From: Flavobacterium sandaracinum
GTDB taxonomy: Bacteria > Bacteroidota > Bacteroidia > Flavobacteriales > Flavobacteriaceae
DNA length: 64,000 nucleotides
NCBI RefSeq assembly: GCF_004349135.1
Contig: NZ_SMFN01000015.1
Coordinates: 1-64,000 of the forward strand
Direction of reading: 5' to 3'
Shown: piece by piece, positions 1 through 9,201 of the stretch
Layout: each line of letters begins with the position of its first letter
Numbering within the stretch: the stretch's first letter is position 1
Notes under the pieces: model-generated
The model's database searches: none
What the model was told of the DNA's origin: nothing
Seen by the model: the letters and a program-made list of their open reading frames with translations, nothing else
Made by a program: the position numbers and the translations under genes

Positions 1-241
1 CAGCTTCTTTTAATTTTGCCTCTAATTCGCTAATCAATTTTTGTTCTGCGGTTTGTTTTAAAATTCCATTACCAGGAAAACTACCAGATCCAAATTTATC
101 GTAATCTTTACGCCATTTATACAGCATACTAACACGGATACCTAATTCTCTGGCTAATTCAGTAAGGTTAGATCGTTCATTACTCAATTCTACAGCTTTT
201 ATTTTAAACGCTGCGTCATAAATTTTTCTTTCTCTTGTCAT
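1..241 (-). CDS. IS3-family transposase OrfA, partial (N-terminal 80 residues)
   Basis: This is the N-terminal part of an OrfA-type transposase; the C-terminus is cut by the window edge. It begins MTRERKIYDAAF, has a helix-turn-helix of the transposase_8/IS3 type (ELARELGIRVSMLYKWRKDY, about residues 27-46), and continues into the charged helix (LISELEAKLKEA) that normally leads to a leucine zipper. OrfA binds the terminal repeats and is joined to the DDE-containing OrfB by -1 frameshifting in this family. The ATG is the first Met after the terminal repeat. The family call is firm; the specific IS is not identified. Confidence 0.85.
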   Translation of the reverse strand, partial: MTRERKIYDAAFKIKAVELSNERSNLTELARELGIRVSMLYKWRKDYDKFGSGSFPGNGILKQTAEQKLISELEAKLKEA

Positions 242-295
242 AAGTTAAAATTAAGGTTTTTTCTCTTAACTCAAACTCCCAGCTAAATTAGTACA
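1..295 (-). mobile_element. IS3-family insertion sequence, one end only
   Basis: The left edge of the window lies inside an insertion sequence that reads toward lower coordinates. The first transposase frame (OrfA) starts at 241. The outer ~54 bases hold the terminal region, whose tip I place near 295 because on the minus strand it begins TGTACTAATTTAG, fitting the TG...CA ends of IS3 elements. The sequence from 296 onward belongs to an interrupted regulator gene. The second transposase frame and the other terminal repeat lie outside the window, so the exact tip and any target duplication cannot be confirmed here. Confidence 0.75.
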
Positions 296-455
296 TCCAC
301 TCATCGATTTAGGAGAAAGAAATATTCAGTTTTTAGTAGATGAAACGGGCTTTAATTCCTTTTCTTATTTCACCACAAGTTTCAAAGCGTATAAAGGGAT
401 GACTCCGTCTGATTATATTAAATCTATTCAAGTGAACAATCATGAGCAAGGCTAA
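296..455 (+). pseudogene. AraC-family regulator, C-terminal remnant cut by the IS
   Basis: Reading in frame to a TAA at 453-455 gives the last ~50 residues of an AraC/XylS-type DNA-binding domain: the second helix-turn-helix with ETGFNSFSYFTTSFK and the family signature YKGMTPSDYI. There is no start codon and no first helix-turn-helix, because the sequence upstream is the insertion element. The remainder of the gene should lie on the far side of the IS, outside the window. The fragment is intact to its stop, so the insertion is probably recent. It cannot make a working regulator. Confidence 0.8.
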
Positions 456-579
456 TGAGTATCTCTAAATCAGTGCCATTTTAAATTATTTCTTTTATTT
501 TTTAATTTATTAGTCAAAACGCAATTAATCTCTTTTTAGGATTTTATATTTAAACTATAATTCCATGAAAAAGTAAATT

Positions 580-744
580 ATGAATACTCCTCTTTCAGAT
601 AGTGATTGGGCTAAATTAGATTTTTTGCTAAAGAATACAGACACAAATTTAAATAAAAAAATTAATCTCTGTGTCAGCGCAGTCCTCCTTCTTGGAGTAT
701 TTATTGTAGTTTTTGCTTTTTTTATTTTCGTAATATATAAGTAA
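580..744 (+). CDS. Small single-span membrane protein, unknown
   Basis: A 54-residue frame starting MNTPLSDSDW and ending VFAFFIFVIYK. Residues ~30-53 form one strongly hydrophobic helix after a polar, Asn/Lys/Asp-rich N-terminus, so an inner-membrane protein with its N-terminus outside the bilayer is likely. No family is recognised. Support is only the clean frame, a plausible start and the amphipathic-then-hydrophobic layout. The gene sits in a poorly conserved stretch beside the IS insertion and could be spurious. Confidence 0.4.
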   Translation: MNTPLSDSDWAKLDFLLKNTDTNLNKKINLCVSAVLLLGVFIVVFAFFIFVIYK

Positions 745-1153
745 TACTGCTGGCTTTATTCTTGATAGACTTTATTTTAAGAATAGCCTTATTCATATTA
801 TCAAAGGAATTATTTAGAAAAATTGGGTAAATTAAATTCCTATTCATTTTTTTCAAAAATTATCTAATTTATTTATTGGTTATGAAATTAGTTCAAAAAA
901 TTAGAGAACAAAATAAAGTCTTAATTTAATAGTCATTTTTTTGACATTTAAAATTATCACTACTTCTTTTTAACCTATTAATTAAAATCCGTATCCAAGT
1001 TGTTTCTTAAGTTACATTTGGTTCAAGATTTGGGGTTCTTACCGGACAGCTTACTTAAAATTTGTTAGGAGTAATAAGTTTTTATAATTAAGATTTGGTT
1101 GATTAATGTAAGCTGTTTTGGTAGGAATATTATAAGTTAAATGATGTAGTAAC
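745..1153. other. AT-rich gene-free stretch
   Basis: About 0.4 kb with no frame of credible length on either strand, no convincing hairpin and no tRNA. It is strongly AT-rich and resembles neither the IS nor the neighbouring genes. It may hold the promoter of the membrane protein that follows, but I see no clear TAnnTTTG element at a suitable distance. Confidence 0.5.
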
Positions 1154-1606
1154 ATGATTTTTAGTTTAGAAAATAAACATAATAATACGCCTAATGATTG
1201 TTTTTTTGGTATTGTAGAACAGAAACTATTAGTTTGTAATAACGGACATAAAATAGGTTTAGACTTGAATCAAATAACCAACATTAGAATCACGAAAAGT
1301 AGGGATCTATCCATAAATACTTTATTGATGCTTATAACCTGTTTATGTTACTATTCAATACTAATTTCTTGTAAAATAAACTTCCCTTTGCAATGTCTTT
1401 TCTTCGTATTTGTGCTGTTATGCCTTCGATTTTCTTTATCATTTCGATGGTATTCCTATAAATTAGTACTCAATACAAAATCTTCTGGATTTTTAGCGAT
1501 AAAACTATCTAAACATCATGTTTTTCCAGCGTATTCAGTACTTGATCGTTTTGTTAATAATACTTTAATTTTTGACAAAGAGCAATGCGTACCTCCCAGT
1601 TTGTAA
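1154..1606 (+). CDS. Hypothetical two-helix membrane protein
   Basis: A 150-residue protein of unknown function. A polar N-terminal part (residues 1-50, with a beta-rich stretch FFGIVEQKLLVCNNGHKIGLDLNQITNIRI) is followed by two adjacent hydrophobic helices (about 54-73 and 80-97) and a short polar C-terminal part. This layout, a small beta domain, a membrane hairpin and another small domain, resembles small bacterial PH-like membrane proteins, but no motif proves it. It stands alone between the IS edge and the convergent sensor kinase. It is probably a real gene given its length in AT-rich DNA. Confidence 0.55.
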   Translation: MIFSLENKHNNTPNDCFFGIVEQKLLVCNNGHKIGLDLNQITNIRITKSRDLSINTLLMLITCLCYYSILISCKINFPLQCLFFVFVLLCLRFSLSFRWYSYKLVLNTKSSGFLAIKLSKHHVFPAYSVLDRFVNNTLIFDKEQCVPPSL

Positions 1607-1638
1607 TCTAAATTATCCTTGTCCTAATACACTATTTA

Positions 1639-4600
1639 TTAGTTTTTGTTGCTATGATGCAGTGGGAATTCTAACGTTATTTTAGTCCCTTTTCCTAATT
1701 TACTTTCGAGTTTTATAGTTCCTGAATTTTTTTCAGTGAATGTCTTTACAATATAAAGCCCAAGACCAGTCCCTTGAATCCCATCGGTATTACTAGCTCT
1801 AAAAAAGGTGTTAAAAAGTTTATGCTGATCTATTTTTGGAATTCCGATACCAAAGTCAATAATTTCAACACTAACAGTAGCGTCTGTAGAAAAAAGATAA
1901 AGGACGATATTACCACATCCTTCAGAATATTTGAAAGCATTATTTAAAACGTTGAATAGCGCGTACTCCATTAATTTTTTATCAGCAAGAACAGGAAAAG
2001 CATTTCCCTGAATAGTTGTTTCTACTATTCGACCGTCTTTTTGATTGGAATAACTAGCTTCTATCACGTCTAAGCAAACTTGCTTTAAATCGAAAGTAAT
2101 TGGGCTATAATTAGTCATTCCTGAATCTTCTCTAGAGATGGTCAAAACAGTATTCATTAGTTCGACGATTCGATCAATTTCATTCGTAATAGTATACAAA
2201 TGCTTTTGCAATCTATCGGAGTTTTTAAAAGTCACATCTTCAATATACATTTCTATTAATTCGGCACTTGTTCTGATAGTTGTCATAGGGGTTCTAAACT
2301 CATGCGATATGGTAGAAACTAAATTGGTGCGTAATTCATTTAATTTTCGCTCCTGACCCAATGCATTTTTTATAGATTCTTCTGCTTCTTTTTGCGCAGT
2401 GATATCTCTTGTTGCCGAAAGAATACTCTCTGAAATTCCATTTACTTTTACTAAGTTAGCCTTGGTTTCAAACCAAATATACTTTCCATTTGTATTTCTA
2501 AATCTAGCTCGTATAGAGATGTCTTCCTTTTTAGTTCTAAAAATTGAAATGTTTTTTTGCACCTCTTCAACATCTTGTGGGTGCATGAACTCTAGAGGTG
2601 ATTTTCCCTCTAAGTATTCAGGATGGTAGCCCAAAAGTTTAAATACTGAAGGTGAAATATATTGAAAAGTACCATCAAAATTATGCAAGCAAACTAAATC
2701 TACCGTATTATCTGCTAAAAGGCGGTATCTGTTTTTAGCCTCGTCAAGTTGAAGTGTTTTATTTTTAAAATTTTCTTCTGCTAATAATCTATTCTCCTTT
2801 TCAATTTTCTTTCTTTCTGTAATATCTATAAGCTGAGGTATAAAATGCAAAATCCTTCCTTCGTTATCCCTTACCACAGATACAGACAAATGAACCCAAA
2901 CTATAGACTTGTTTTTATGAATGTATCTTTTTTCTAAACTGAAATTTGGGGCCAAACCTAGAGTCAATCTTTTTTTATTAATCACATCTTCTTCTATATC
3001 ATCTGGATAGGTCATCATAAGACAAGTTAGTTTTTTAAACTCTTCCTTAGAATAGCCTAATATTTCCCATGATCTTTTGTTTGTCTCTATCCAGAAACCA
3101 TCGAGATCTATGATAGCCATTCCTACAGCAGAATGTTCAAATGCCCCTTTGAATTTTTCTTCACTGATCCGTAATTCTTCACTTACTTTTTTCTTGGTAG
3201 TGATATCCGTTTGAGCCCCAATCATACGAATCGCTCTATTGGATTTGTCACGGATTATATAGGCGGTGTCTGTTATATAAGCATAAGAACCATCAGATTT
3301 TAAATAGCGAAATTCATCATACCAAGTTGTTGCTTTGCTTTTAAGTGTTGTTTTGACGTTTTTAAGAACTCTTTCTAAGTCTTCAGGATGAATCAAATTA
3401 TCAAAATCCGTCACTTTTAAAAAGTTATGTTCATTATTTAATTTATGACCAAAAATCTTCGTATAATTTTCTCCAATTATAAAATTTTCAGTTCCTATTT
3501 CCCAATCCCATATTACATCAGATGTAGCTTTGGTGGCATAAGTAAAACGTTCGTTGCTTATTTTCAGCGCCTCTTCAGTATTTTTTTGTTGTGTAATATT
3601 ATTGAAGGAACAAATTACATAAAGTAATTCCTGATCATTGTTAAAAATAGGTACGGCATCAACCAATAACCAAACCAAATCTTTTTTGGTTGGTCGATGA
3701 ACTCCCATTACTATATTATTGATTGGTTTTAAATACTTTATAGATTGTGAGACAGGATGGTTTTCCGGTTCAAAGTTGGTGCCATTTTCGCGAATTACGT
3801 GCCAATACTCATCAAAAGAGGTTTTTCCTACTAATTGATCTTGGCTAAGTCCAAGCATCTCAGAGGCAGCTAAATTATTTTCTAAAATTTCCGAGTTGGG
3901 TCCTTGAACCAAAATCCCAACGGCGGTATTATTTAGAATGTTTTGAATCAACGCTTTACTTTGTAGTATTTCCTCTTGTATATTTTTGCTTTCTGTGATG
4001 TTTACACTAAAACCAATCATCATTTTAAAACTTCCGTCTTCATTAAATACTGGAGTTATTTTCCTATTATGATAGGTTTTACCATCAGTTGGAGTGTTTA
4101 GCATTTCTTCCCAAGCAATGACCTCTTTAGTGTGAAGTGCAGCGAGAAATCGTTCTCGACGACTTTTGGCAATTGAAGGGTCTCTATTCAGATGTGCAGC
4201 GTATTCAAAATCATCTTTCCCAATAATAAATTCACGAAGTTCTTTGTTCTTAATAGCAATAGGATTTAAATATAGGTATTTATGGTGTACATCAAAAACC
4301 ACGACATCAGTTGGTAAACTATTTAATATGGTTTCGTAAAAATCTTTTTGTTGATTCAGTTTATGCTCATTTTCGATAAATGCTGAAATATCTGTGCAGT
4401 TGCCAATATAAAAGTATGCTCCGTCTTGTTCCAATATTTGTACACAGGAGGAAAGCCAAACATAATGCCCTTTCTTATGTTGGAATCTAAATGTAATTTT
4501 GTCTGTATTTTTTTTATTTACAGATGTACTACTTAAATAACTCGCCCATGAGTCAATATTTTCTGAATGAATAAATTGAATGAGGTTTTTGCCTACTGCT

Positions 4601-5232
4601 TCATTCACTTCATATCCAAAAGATGTTGTCCAATTTTTGGAGACGTAAGTGAGTACGCCCTCAAAATTAAGTTGAAATAAAATCTCATTTGAATTTTCTT
4701 CAAACATTTTAAATTTCATTCTATTGTGATTGTCAAGTGTTTTTATCTCCTGGTTGGTTATGTGCAGCTGCAGCACAGATTCAATTCTGGAAACGGATTG
4801 TTTTATGATTTTTAAATCATTGGAGGAAAGTTCTCTAGACTTTTTATCTAGGATACAAAGTGTTCCTGTAAAATGGTCAGAAATAGTTATAGGAAATCCA
4901 GCAAAAAACTCAAAAGAGTGAGGATTAGTTTTATCTAGAGATTGATATCTAGAATCAGTTTTAATATTAGAAACAAGTACCACTTGATTGCTATTTATAA
5001 AATCTTGAAAGCAAATAATATCGTATGGGTTTCTTAAAGTCTCCAAGCCTATCTTGGATTGAATGGAATGTCCCTCATTGGCACTAAGGGAAATAAAAGC
5101 ATCTGAAATTATACCTATTTCTGATAGAAATAATAAAATTTCATTAAATTCTTTTTTGTAGACAGTACTTGATAGCAAATTAGTATTGGCTTTTTTAGTC
5201 TGCGCTAAAGGTTTGATTTCCATAAAAATCAT
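1639..5232 (-). CDS. Cytoplasmic multi-PAS sensor histidine kinase
   Basis: A 1197-residue kinase without signal peptide or membrane helices. Order of domains: GAF (about 30-155), six PAS/PAC modules (about 172-285, 298-415, 428-548, 560-680, 690-808, 835-946), HisKA dimerisation domain with the H-box SHEFRTP (phospho-acceptor His977), and an HATPase_c domain with N box (Asn near 1094), DFGIGIP and GTGLGLYIV. All catalytic motifs are intact. There is no receiver domain and no response-regulator gene directly next to it; the nearest is the NarL-type regulator beyond dnaG. Signals are unknown; GAF and PAS modules suggest small-molecule, redox or light sensing. Met4 is an alternative start. Confidence 0.93.
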   Translation of the reverse strand: MIFMEIKPLAQTKKANTNLLSSTVYKKEFNEILLFLSEIGIISDAFISLSANEGHSIQSKIGLETLRNPYDIICFQDFINSNQVVLVSNIKTDSRYQSLDKTNPHSFEFFAGFPITISDHFTGTLCILDKKSRELSSNDLKIIKQSVSRIESVLQLHITNQEIKTLDNHNRMKFKMFEENSNEILFQLNFEGVLTYVSKNWTTSFGYEVNEAVGKNLIQFIHSENIDSWASYLSSTSVNKKNTDKITFRFQHKKGHYVWLSSCVQILEQDGAYFYIGNCTDISAFIENEHKLNQQKDFYETILNSLPTDVVVFDVHHKYLYLNPIAIKNKELREFIIGKDDFEYAAHLNRDPSIAKSRRERFLAALHTKEVIAWEEMLNTPTDGKTYHNRKITPVFNEDGSFKMMIGFSVNITESKNIQEEILQSKALIQNILNNTAVGILVQGPNSEILENNLAASEMLGLSQDQLVGKTSFDEYWHVIRENGTNFEPENHPVSQSIKYLKPINNIVMGVHRPTKKDLVWLLVDAVPIFNNDQELLYVICSFNNITQQKNTEEALKISNERFTYATKATSDVIWDWEIGTENFIIGENYTKIFGHKLNNEHNFLKVTDFDNLIHPEDLERVLKNVKTTLKSKATTWYDEFRYLKSDGSYAYITDTAYIIRDKSNRAIRMIGAQTDITTKKKVSEELRISEEKFKGAFEHSAVGMAIIDLDGFWIETNKRSWEILGYSKEEFKKLTCLMMTYPDDIEEDVINKKRLTLGLAPNFSLEKRYIHKNKSIVWVHLSVSVVRDNEGRILHFIPQLIDITERKKIEKENRLLAEENFKNKTLQLDEAKNRYRLLADNTVDLVCLHNFDGTFQYISPSVFKLLGYHPEYLEGKSPLEFMHPQDVEEVQKNISIFRTKKEDISIRARFRNTNGKYIWFETKANLVKVNGISESILSATRDITAQKEAEESIKNALGQERKLNELRTNLVSTISHEFRTPMTTIRTSAELIEMYIEDVTFKNSDRLQKHLYTITNEIDRIVELMNTVLTISREDSGMTNYSPITFDLKQVCLDVIEASYSNQKDGRIVETTIQGNAFPVLADKKLMEYALFNVLNNAFKYSEGCGNIVLYLFSTDATVSVEIIDFGIGIPKIDQHKLFNTFFRASNTDGIQGTGLGLYIVKTFTEKNSGTIKLESKLGKGTKITLEFPLHHSNKN

Positions 5233-5449
5233 AGCTTATGGGGTCGTAAATTAGTATATTGGTTTGGATAGCATTTGCAAATGAACGCATATTTTATTTA
5301 AAATGAACAGGGATTAAATAGGAATTTGGGATTCTTGAAGAAATCGATTTTAAAAGTAAGTTTATTACTCTAAAAAAAATATTTGAAAGTCAGGTTTGGT
5401 GTATTTAAATTTCTTGAATTTATAGTGTAAGTGAAAAAGTGAAAGGATG

Positions 5450-5480
5450 TTTGATTTTATTCATTGTACGTATAATTTTG
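5450..5480 (+). promoter_or_regulatory. Bacteroidota-type promoter of dnaG
   Basis: TTTG at 5450-5453, a 19-base spacer, then TAATTTTG at 5473-5480, matching the -33 TTTG and -7 TAnnTTTG consensus recognised by the Bacteroidota primary sigma factor. Transcription would start near 5487, giving a leader of about 35 bases. A second -7-like element, TAACTTTG, lies at 5496-5503 but lacks a well-spaced TTTG. Confidence 0.65.
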
Positions 5481-5522
5481 TCGCACTAAACTTTGTAACT
5501 TTGGATTTCCAAAATAAAAAAA

Positions 5523-7499
5523 TTGATTTCAAAAGCTACTATAGATACTGTTTTCGAAACTGCTCGAGTTGAGGAGGTTATTGGTGATTTCGTAAATTTA
5601 AAACGAGCTGGATCTAACTTCAAGGGATTGAGTCCTTTCTCTGAAGAGCGCTCTCCATCGTTTATGGTTTCACCCGCCAAAGGAATTTGGAAGGATTTCA
5701 GCTCAGGTAAAGGGGGTAACTCTGTGGCTTTCTTGATGGAACACGAAAAGTTTACTTATCCGGAAGCGATTCGCTATTTAGCCAAAAAGTACAATATTGA
5801 AATTGAAGAAACGGAGCAAACTGATGAAGAGAAAGCCAATACTGATTTAAGAGAAAGTATGTATCTGGTCTCGGAATTTGCAAAAACCTACTTCCATACT
5901 ACCCTTTTAAACTCCGAAGAAGGAAAGGCGATTGGGTATTCCTATTTTAAAGAACGAGGGTTTACCAATGAAACAATAAAGAAATTTAGTTTAGGTTATT
6001 CACCCGAAGCGTGGGATGCTTTTACAAAAGAAGCGCTTGGTAAAGGCTATCAATTAGAATTTTTGGAAAGTACAGGGTTGACAATCCCTAGAGAAGACAG
6101 ACCGTTTGATCGTTTCAAAGGGCGTGTTATGTTTCCTATCCAAAGTATGTCAGGAAGAGTGCTGGGTTTTGGAGGAAGGATTCTTACCAATGATAAAAAA
6201 GCAGCAAAATATTTAAATTCGCCTGAAAGTGATATTTACCACAAAAGTAAAGTGCTTTACGGGATTTATCAAGCCAAACAATCTATTGCTAAACTTAATA
6301 ATTGTTATTTAGTAGAAGGATATACAGATGTAATTCAGTTCAATCAAGCGGGAATTGAGAATGTCGTTGCTTCTTCTGGTACCGCATTGACTCCAGATCA
6401 AATCCGATTAGTCAACCGTTTGACAAAAAATATTACCGTACTTTTTGATGGTGATGCAGCAGGATTGCGTGCTTCCATCCGAGGGATCGATTTGATTCTA
6501 GAAGAGGGCATGAATGTGAAAGTGTGTACTTTTCCAGACGGAGAGGATCCAGATAGTTTTGCCAAGAAAACATCCTATGAAGACTTAATTTTTTATTTAG
6601 AGAATAACGCTAAAGATTTTATCCAGTTCAAAGCATCGCTTTTGATGAATGAAGCTAAAAATGACCCTATCAAAAAAGCTGATTTGATTCGGGATATGGT
6701 GGTGAGTATTTCAAAAATTCCTGATCGAATTCAGAGAGAAATTTACATTCAGGAGTGTTCTAGGATAATGGATATTTCAGAACAAGTTTTGCAAAGTACT
6801 CTGGCACAATTAGTTCTAAAAGAGGTGAATGAAGTGGACAAAAAGCAAAAACAAGTTCAAAAGGCATTTGACTTTGTGAAAAATGAAAGCACAAATCCAA
6901 CGGATAAAGTGGATTCTCTTTATTTATTTGAGCGAGAGATTATCAAAGTTCTTTTGTTATACGGAAACAAGACGGAAAATTTCGAAGAAGTATTGATGAA
7001 GGCCAATGAAGAAGGGGAAATCATTGAAGTTTCTGAGATGAAAGAATTAAAGATTTTCCAAAAAATATATTTAAGTTTACAAGAAGATGAAGTAGAGTTT
7101 GCAAGTCCAATATTCAGAGAAATTTATGGTGATTTAATTAATTATTATCTTCAAAACGAAGATTCTGGTGTGGAAAAATACATAAACCATTTGCAGGCGG
7201 GTGTTCCTCAGGAGGTAACAAGTATTATGATGGAGGATGAGAAATACGTATTGCACGACTGGATTGGCCAGAATATTTTTCCAAAAACCAAAGAAGAAAC
7301 CTTAAATCAGAGTATTTCAGACACGTTGTTTACTCTCAGATGGTTCTTACTCAGTGAGATCATCGAAGATTTAAAAAATGCAGTGTCAAATGAACCAGAT
7401 TCTGATAATATGGAATCTTTAACCATGGTAATGAATTATATCGAACTTAGAGGAAAATTTTCAAGGAAATTGGGAAGAGTAGTAGTGCGCTACCATTGA
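5523..7499 (+). CDS. dnaG: DNA primase DnaG
   Basis: Makes the RNA primers for the replication fork, working with the replicative helicase. 658 residues: N-terminal zinc-ribbon-like domain (1-100), catalytic core with TOPRIM motifs EGYTDV and LFDGDAAG (about 260-345), and a divergent C-terminal helicase-binding region. The start codon is TTG: an in-frame stop at 5496 excludes any upstream ATG, and the protein then begins MISKATIDTVFE as expected for the family. The usual zinc ligands are all replaced. Where Escherichia coli has C40, H43, C61 and C64, this protein has Ser37, Ser40, Asp58 and Ser61, so the fold is probably kept without zinc. A 4-base ORF overlap downstream is only terminator sequence. 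Confidence 0.96.
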   Translation: MISKATIDTVFETARVEEVIGDFVNLKRAGSNFKGLSPFSEERSPSFMVSPAKGIWKDFSSGKGGNSVAFLMEHEKFTYPEAIRYLAKKYNIEIEETEQTDEEKANTDLRESMYLVSEFAKTYFHTTLLNSEEGKAIGYSYFKERGFTNETIKKFSLGYSPEAWDAFTKEALGKGYQLEFLESTGLTIPREDRPFDRFKGRVMFPIQSMSGRVLGFGGRILTNDKKAAKYLNSPESDIYHKSKVLYGIYQAKQSIAKLNNCYLVEGYTDVIQFNQAGIENVVASSGTALTPDQIRLVNRLTKNITVLFDGDAAGLRASIRGIDLILEEGMNVKVCTFPDGEDPDSFAKKTSYEDLIFYLENNAKDFIQFKASLLMNEAKNDPIKKADLIRDMVVSISKIPDRIQREIYIQECSRIMDISEQVLQSTLAQLVLKEVNEVDKKQKQVQKAFDFVKNESTNPTDKVDSLYLFEREIIKVLLLYGNKTENFEEVLMKANEEGEIIEVSEMKELKIFQKIYLSLQEDEVEFASPIFREIYGDLINYYLQNEDSGVEKYINHLQAGVPQEVTSIMMEDEKYVLHDWIGQNIFPKTKEETLNQSISDTLFTLRWFLLSEIIEDLKNAVSNEPDSDNMESLTMVMNYIELRGKFSRKLGRVVVRYH

Positions 7500-7540
7500 A
7501 AAAATATAATTTCAACTTTGATCAAACATTTAAATATTAC

Positions 7541-7587
7541 GAAAGCGCTATAAAATCTAAATTAAATTCAGATTTTATAGCGCTTTT
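7541..7587. terminator. Bidirectional terminator between dnaG and the response regulator
   Basis: An 18-bp stem (7541-7558 with 7570-7587, one G-T pair at the base) closed by an 11-base loop. It lies just past the dnaG stop and between two convergent genes. The AT-rich upper stem supplies T-rich tails on either strand. Confidence 0.85.
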
Positions 7588-7640
7588 CGTTAAGAGTAAT
7601 CCCTTTTTAGAAAAAAAGGAAGAATATCATTTAGCTAGTG

Positions 7641-8270
7641 CTAGACAATCTCTAATTTTTTTGCTTTTTCTACTAAGTCTACTAAATTAGTGACATTTAG
7701 TTTTGTAAGCAACCGCAATTTGTACGTACTAATAGTTTTTTCGTTGAGTCCTAAAATTTCAGCAATTTCGTGATTCTTTTTCCCCCCACTTAAATAACGT
7801 AATACTTCCACTTCTCGATTAGATAGCTTGCGATACAAACGCTCGCTCTTACTTTGTTTAGCAATCAATGCTAAGTTTTTCTTCACGGTTTCATTCATTA
7901 TGATCTTACCTTGGTAGACTTTAATGATCGAAATACCTAAAGTTTCTAACTTTTCTGATTTATGCACAAAGCCAGATACTCCGGCTTTTATGGCATTTGG
8001 CGCATAAATTTGTTCAGAAAGACCACTGAAGATAATAATTTTTGTTTTTGGAAAATTTTTCAAGACTGCTTTAACCTCAAAAATACTGGAAAGACCTTCC
8101 AGCTCCAAATCTAGTACTAATACATCAATGTCTTTTGTTTGAAGTATATCCCTCACCATCAAGAAATTGCCCACATTGGCAACTATTGAGATGTCTGCAT
8201 TATCTTTAAAGTAAGATTTTACTCCAAAATGCACAACAGGGAAATTATCGGCTATACATACTTTAATCAT
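7641..8270 (-). CDS. NarL/LuxR-type response regulator
   Basis: A 209-residue two-domain regulator. The receiver domain (1-120) has Asp8, the phospho-acceptor Asp54 (in LVLDLELEG), Ser82 and Lys104. The C-terminal LuxR-type helix-turn-helix (about 147-205) contains LSNREVEVLRYLSGGKKNHEIA and LNEKTISTYK. It probably activates or represses unknown promoters when phosphorylated. No kinase gene is adjacent. The multi-PAS kinase on the other side of dnaG is one possible partner, but that pairing is only inferred from proximity. The gene converges on dnaG and follows nadE on the same strand after ~100 bases. Confidence 0.92.
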   Translation of the reverse strand: MIKVCIADNFPVVHFGVKSYFKDNADISIVANVGNFLMVRDILQTKDIDVLVLDLELEGLSSIFEVKAVLKNFPKTKIIIFSGLSEQIYAPNAIKAGVSGFVHKSEKLETLGISIIKVYQGKIIMNETVKKNLALIAKQSKSERLYRKLSNREVEVLRYLSGGKKNHEIAEILGLNEKTISTYKLRLLTKLNVTNLVDLVEKAKKLEIV

Positions 8271-8371
8271 AACTTTTAATTTTTTAGAATTGTTTTTATT
8301 TGTAATTGGAACTGTAAAATTAATAAATAAATTCTGTAATTAATTGTAAATCAATATAAAATATGATTTCT

Positions 8372-9172
8372 TTAGTCTTTTATCACAAAACAAACCGGAA
8401 TTGGTGCCATTTTATGTTGATTAATGGTGTTTAATCGTTTGTAAATTTCGAAAACAATTTTTTCTCTTCCTGAAAAGTCATCCTTATTTTTTTTAGCTTC
8501 ATCCTGCTTCATTGCCCATTCTAGTTCATCATAACTAGCTCCTAATTGATCTTCATCCGTCCTATCATCACCAAATAGGCCATCTGTTGGGGAGGCTTCT
8601 AATATAGATTCTGGTATTTTCAAAAAATGGCCTAATAAATAGACTTCGGATTTCATTAAATCGGCAATTGGACTCAAATCCACTCCACCATCTCCATATT
8701 TTGTATAGAAACCAACTCCAAAATCTTCTACTTTATTACCAGTTCCAGCAACTAATAAGCCATGAATTCCAGCAAAGTAATACAAAGTAGTCATTCGTAA
8801 TCGTGCGCGAGTATTGGCTAGTGCTAAGGATACTTTTGCGTCATTTGAATCGCCAGGAACTGCTGATTGGAAGGTATCAAAAACGTGGGTTAAATCCGCT
8901 TCAGTACTAGTAACATTAGGAAATCGTTGTTTTAGCTGTGCAATATGTTCTCTTCCCCTAGTAACATGACTTGGTGCTTGATGGATTGGCATTTCTACGC
9001 ATAAAACTTTTAATCCTGTTTGAGCGCACAAGGTTGAGGTAACAGCGGAGTCCACTCCGCCTGATATGCCTATGACAAATCCATTTACCTTTGCATTTTG
9101 AGCATAACTTTTCAGCCAGTCTACAATTTGGGTATTCACTTTTTCAATTTGGATTGTACTTTTTTTAGTCAT
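8372..9172 (-). CDS. nadE: NAD+ synthetase, ammonia-dependent
   Basis: Adenylates and amidates nicotinic acid adenine dinucleotide to NAD+, the last step of NAD synthesis. 266 residues, the length of the single-domain NH3-dependent enzymes with no glutaminase domain. It shows the PP-loop ATP-binding motif ISGGVDSA near residue 38, plus TGNKVED and the KYGDGGVDLSPIADLMKSEV segment typical of NadE. The neighbouring gldB is divergent. The same nadE-gldB-gldC neighbourhood is known from other Flavobacterium genomes, where nadE has no stated role in gliding. Confidence 0.96.
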   Translation of the reverse strand: MTKKSTIQIEKVNTQIVDWLKSYAQNAKVNGFVIGISGGVDSAVTSTLCAQTGLKVLCVEMPIHQAPSHVTRGREHIAQLKQRFPNVTSTEADLTHVFDTFQSAVPGDSNDAKVSLALANTRARLRMTTLYYFAGIHGLLVAGTGNKVEDFGVGFYTKYGDGGVDLSPIADLMKSEVYLLGHFLKIPESILEASPTDGLFGDDRTDEDQLGASYDELEWAMKQDEAKKNKDDFSGREKIVFEIYKRLNTINQHKMAPIPVCFVIKD

Positions 9173-9201
9173 AATAGTTTACGTTTTAAAAAGCAGGAAT
9201 G

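Noticed and set aside
7496..7690. 64-residue open frame after dnaG
   Set aside because: It runs through the perfect terminator stem and its tail overlaps the response regulator antisense; composition is terminator sequence, not protein-like.
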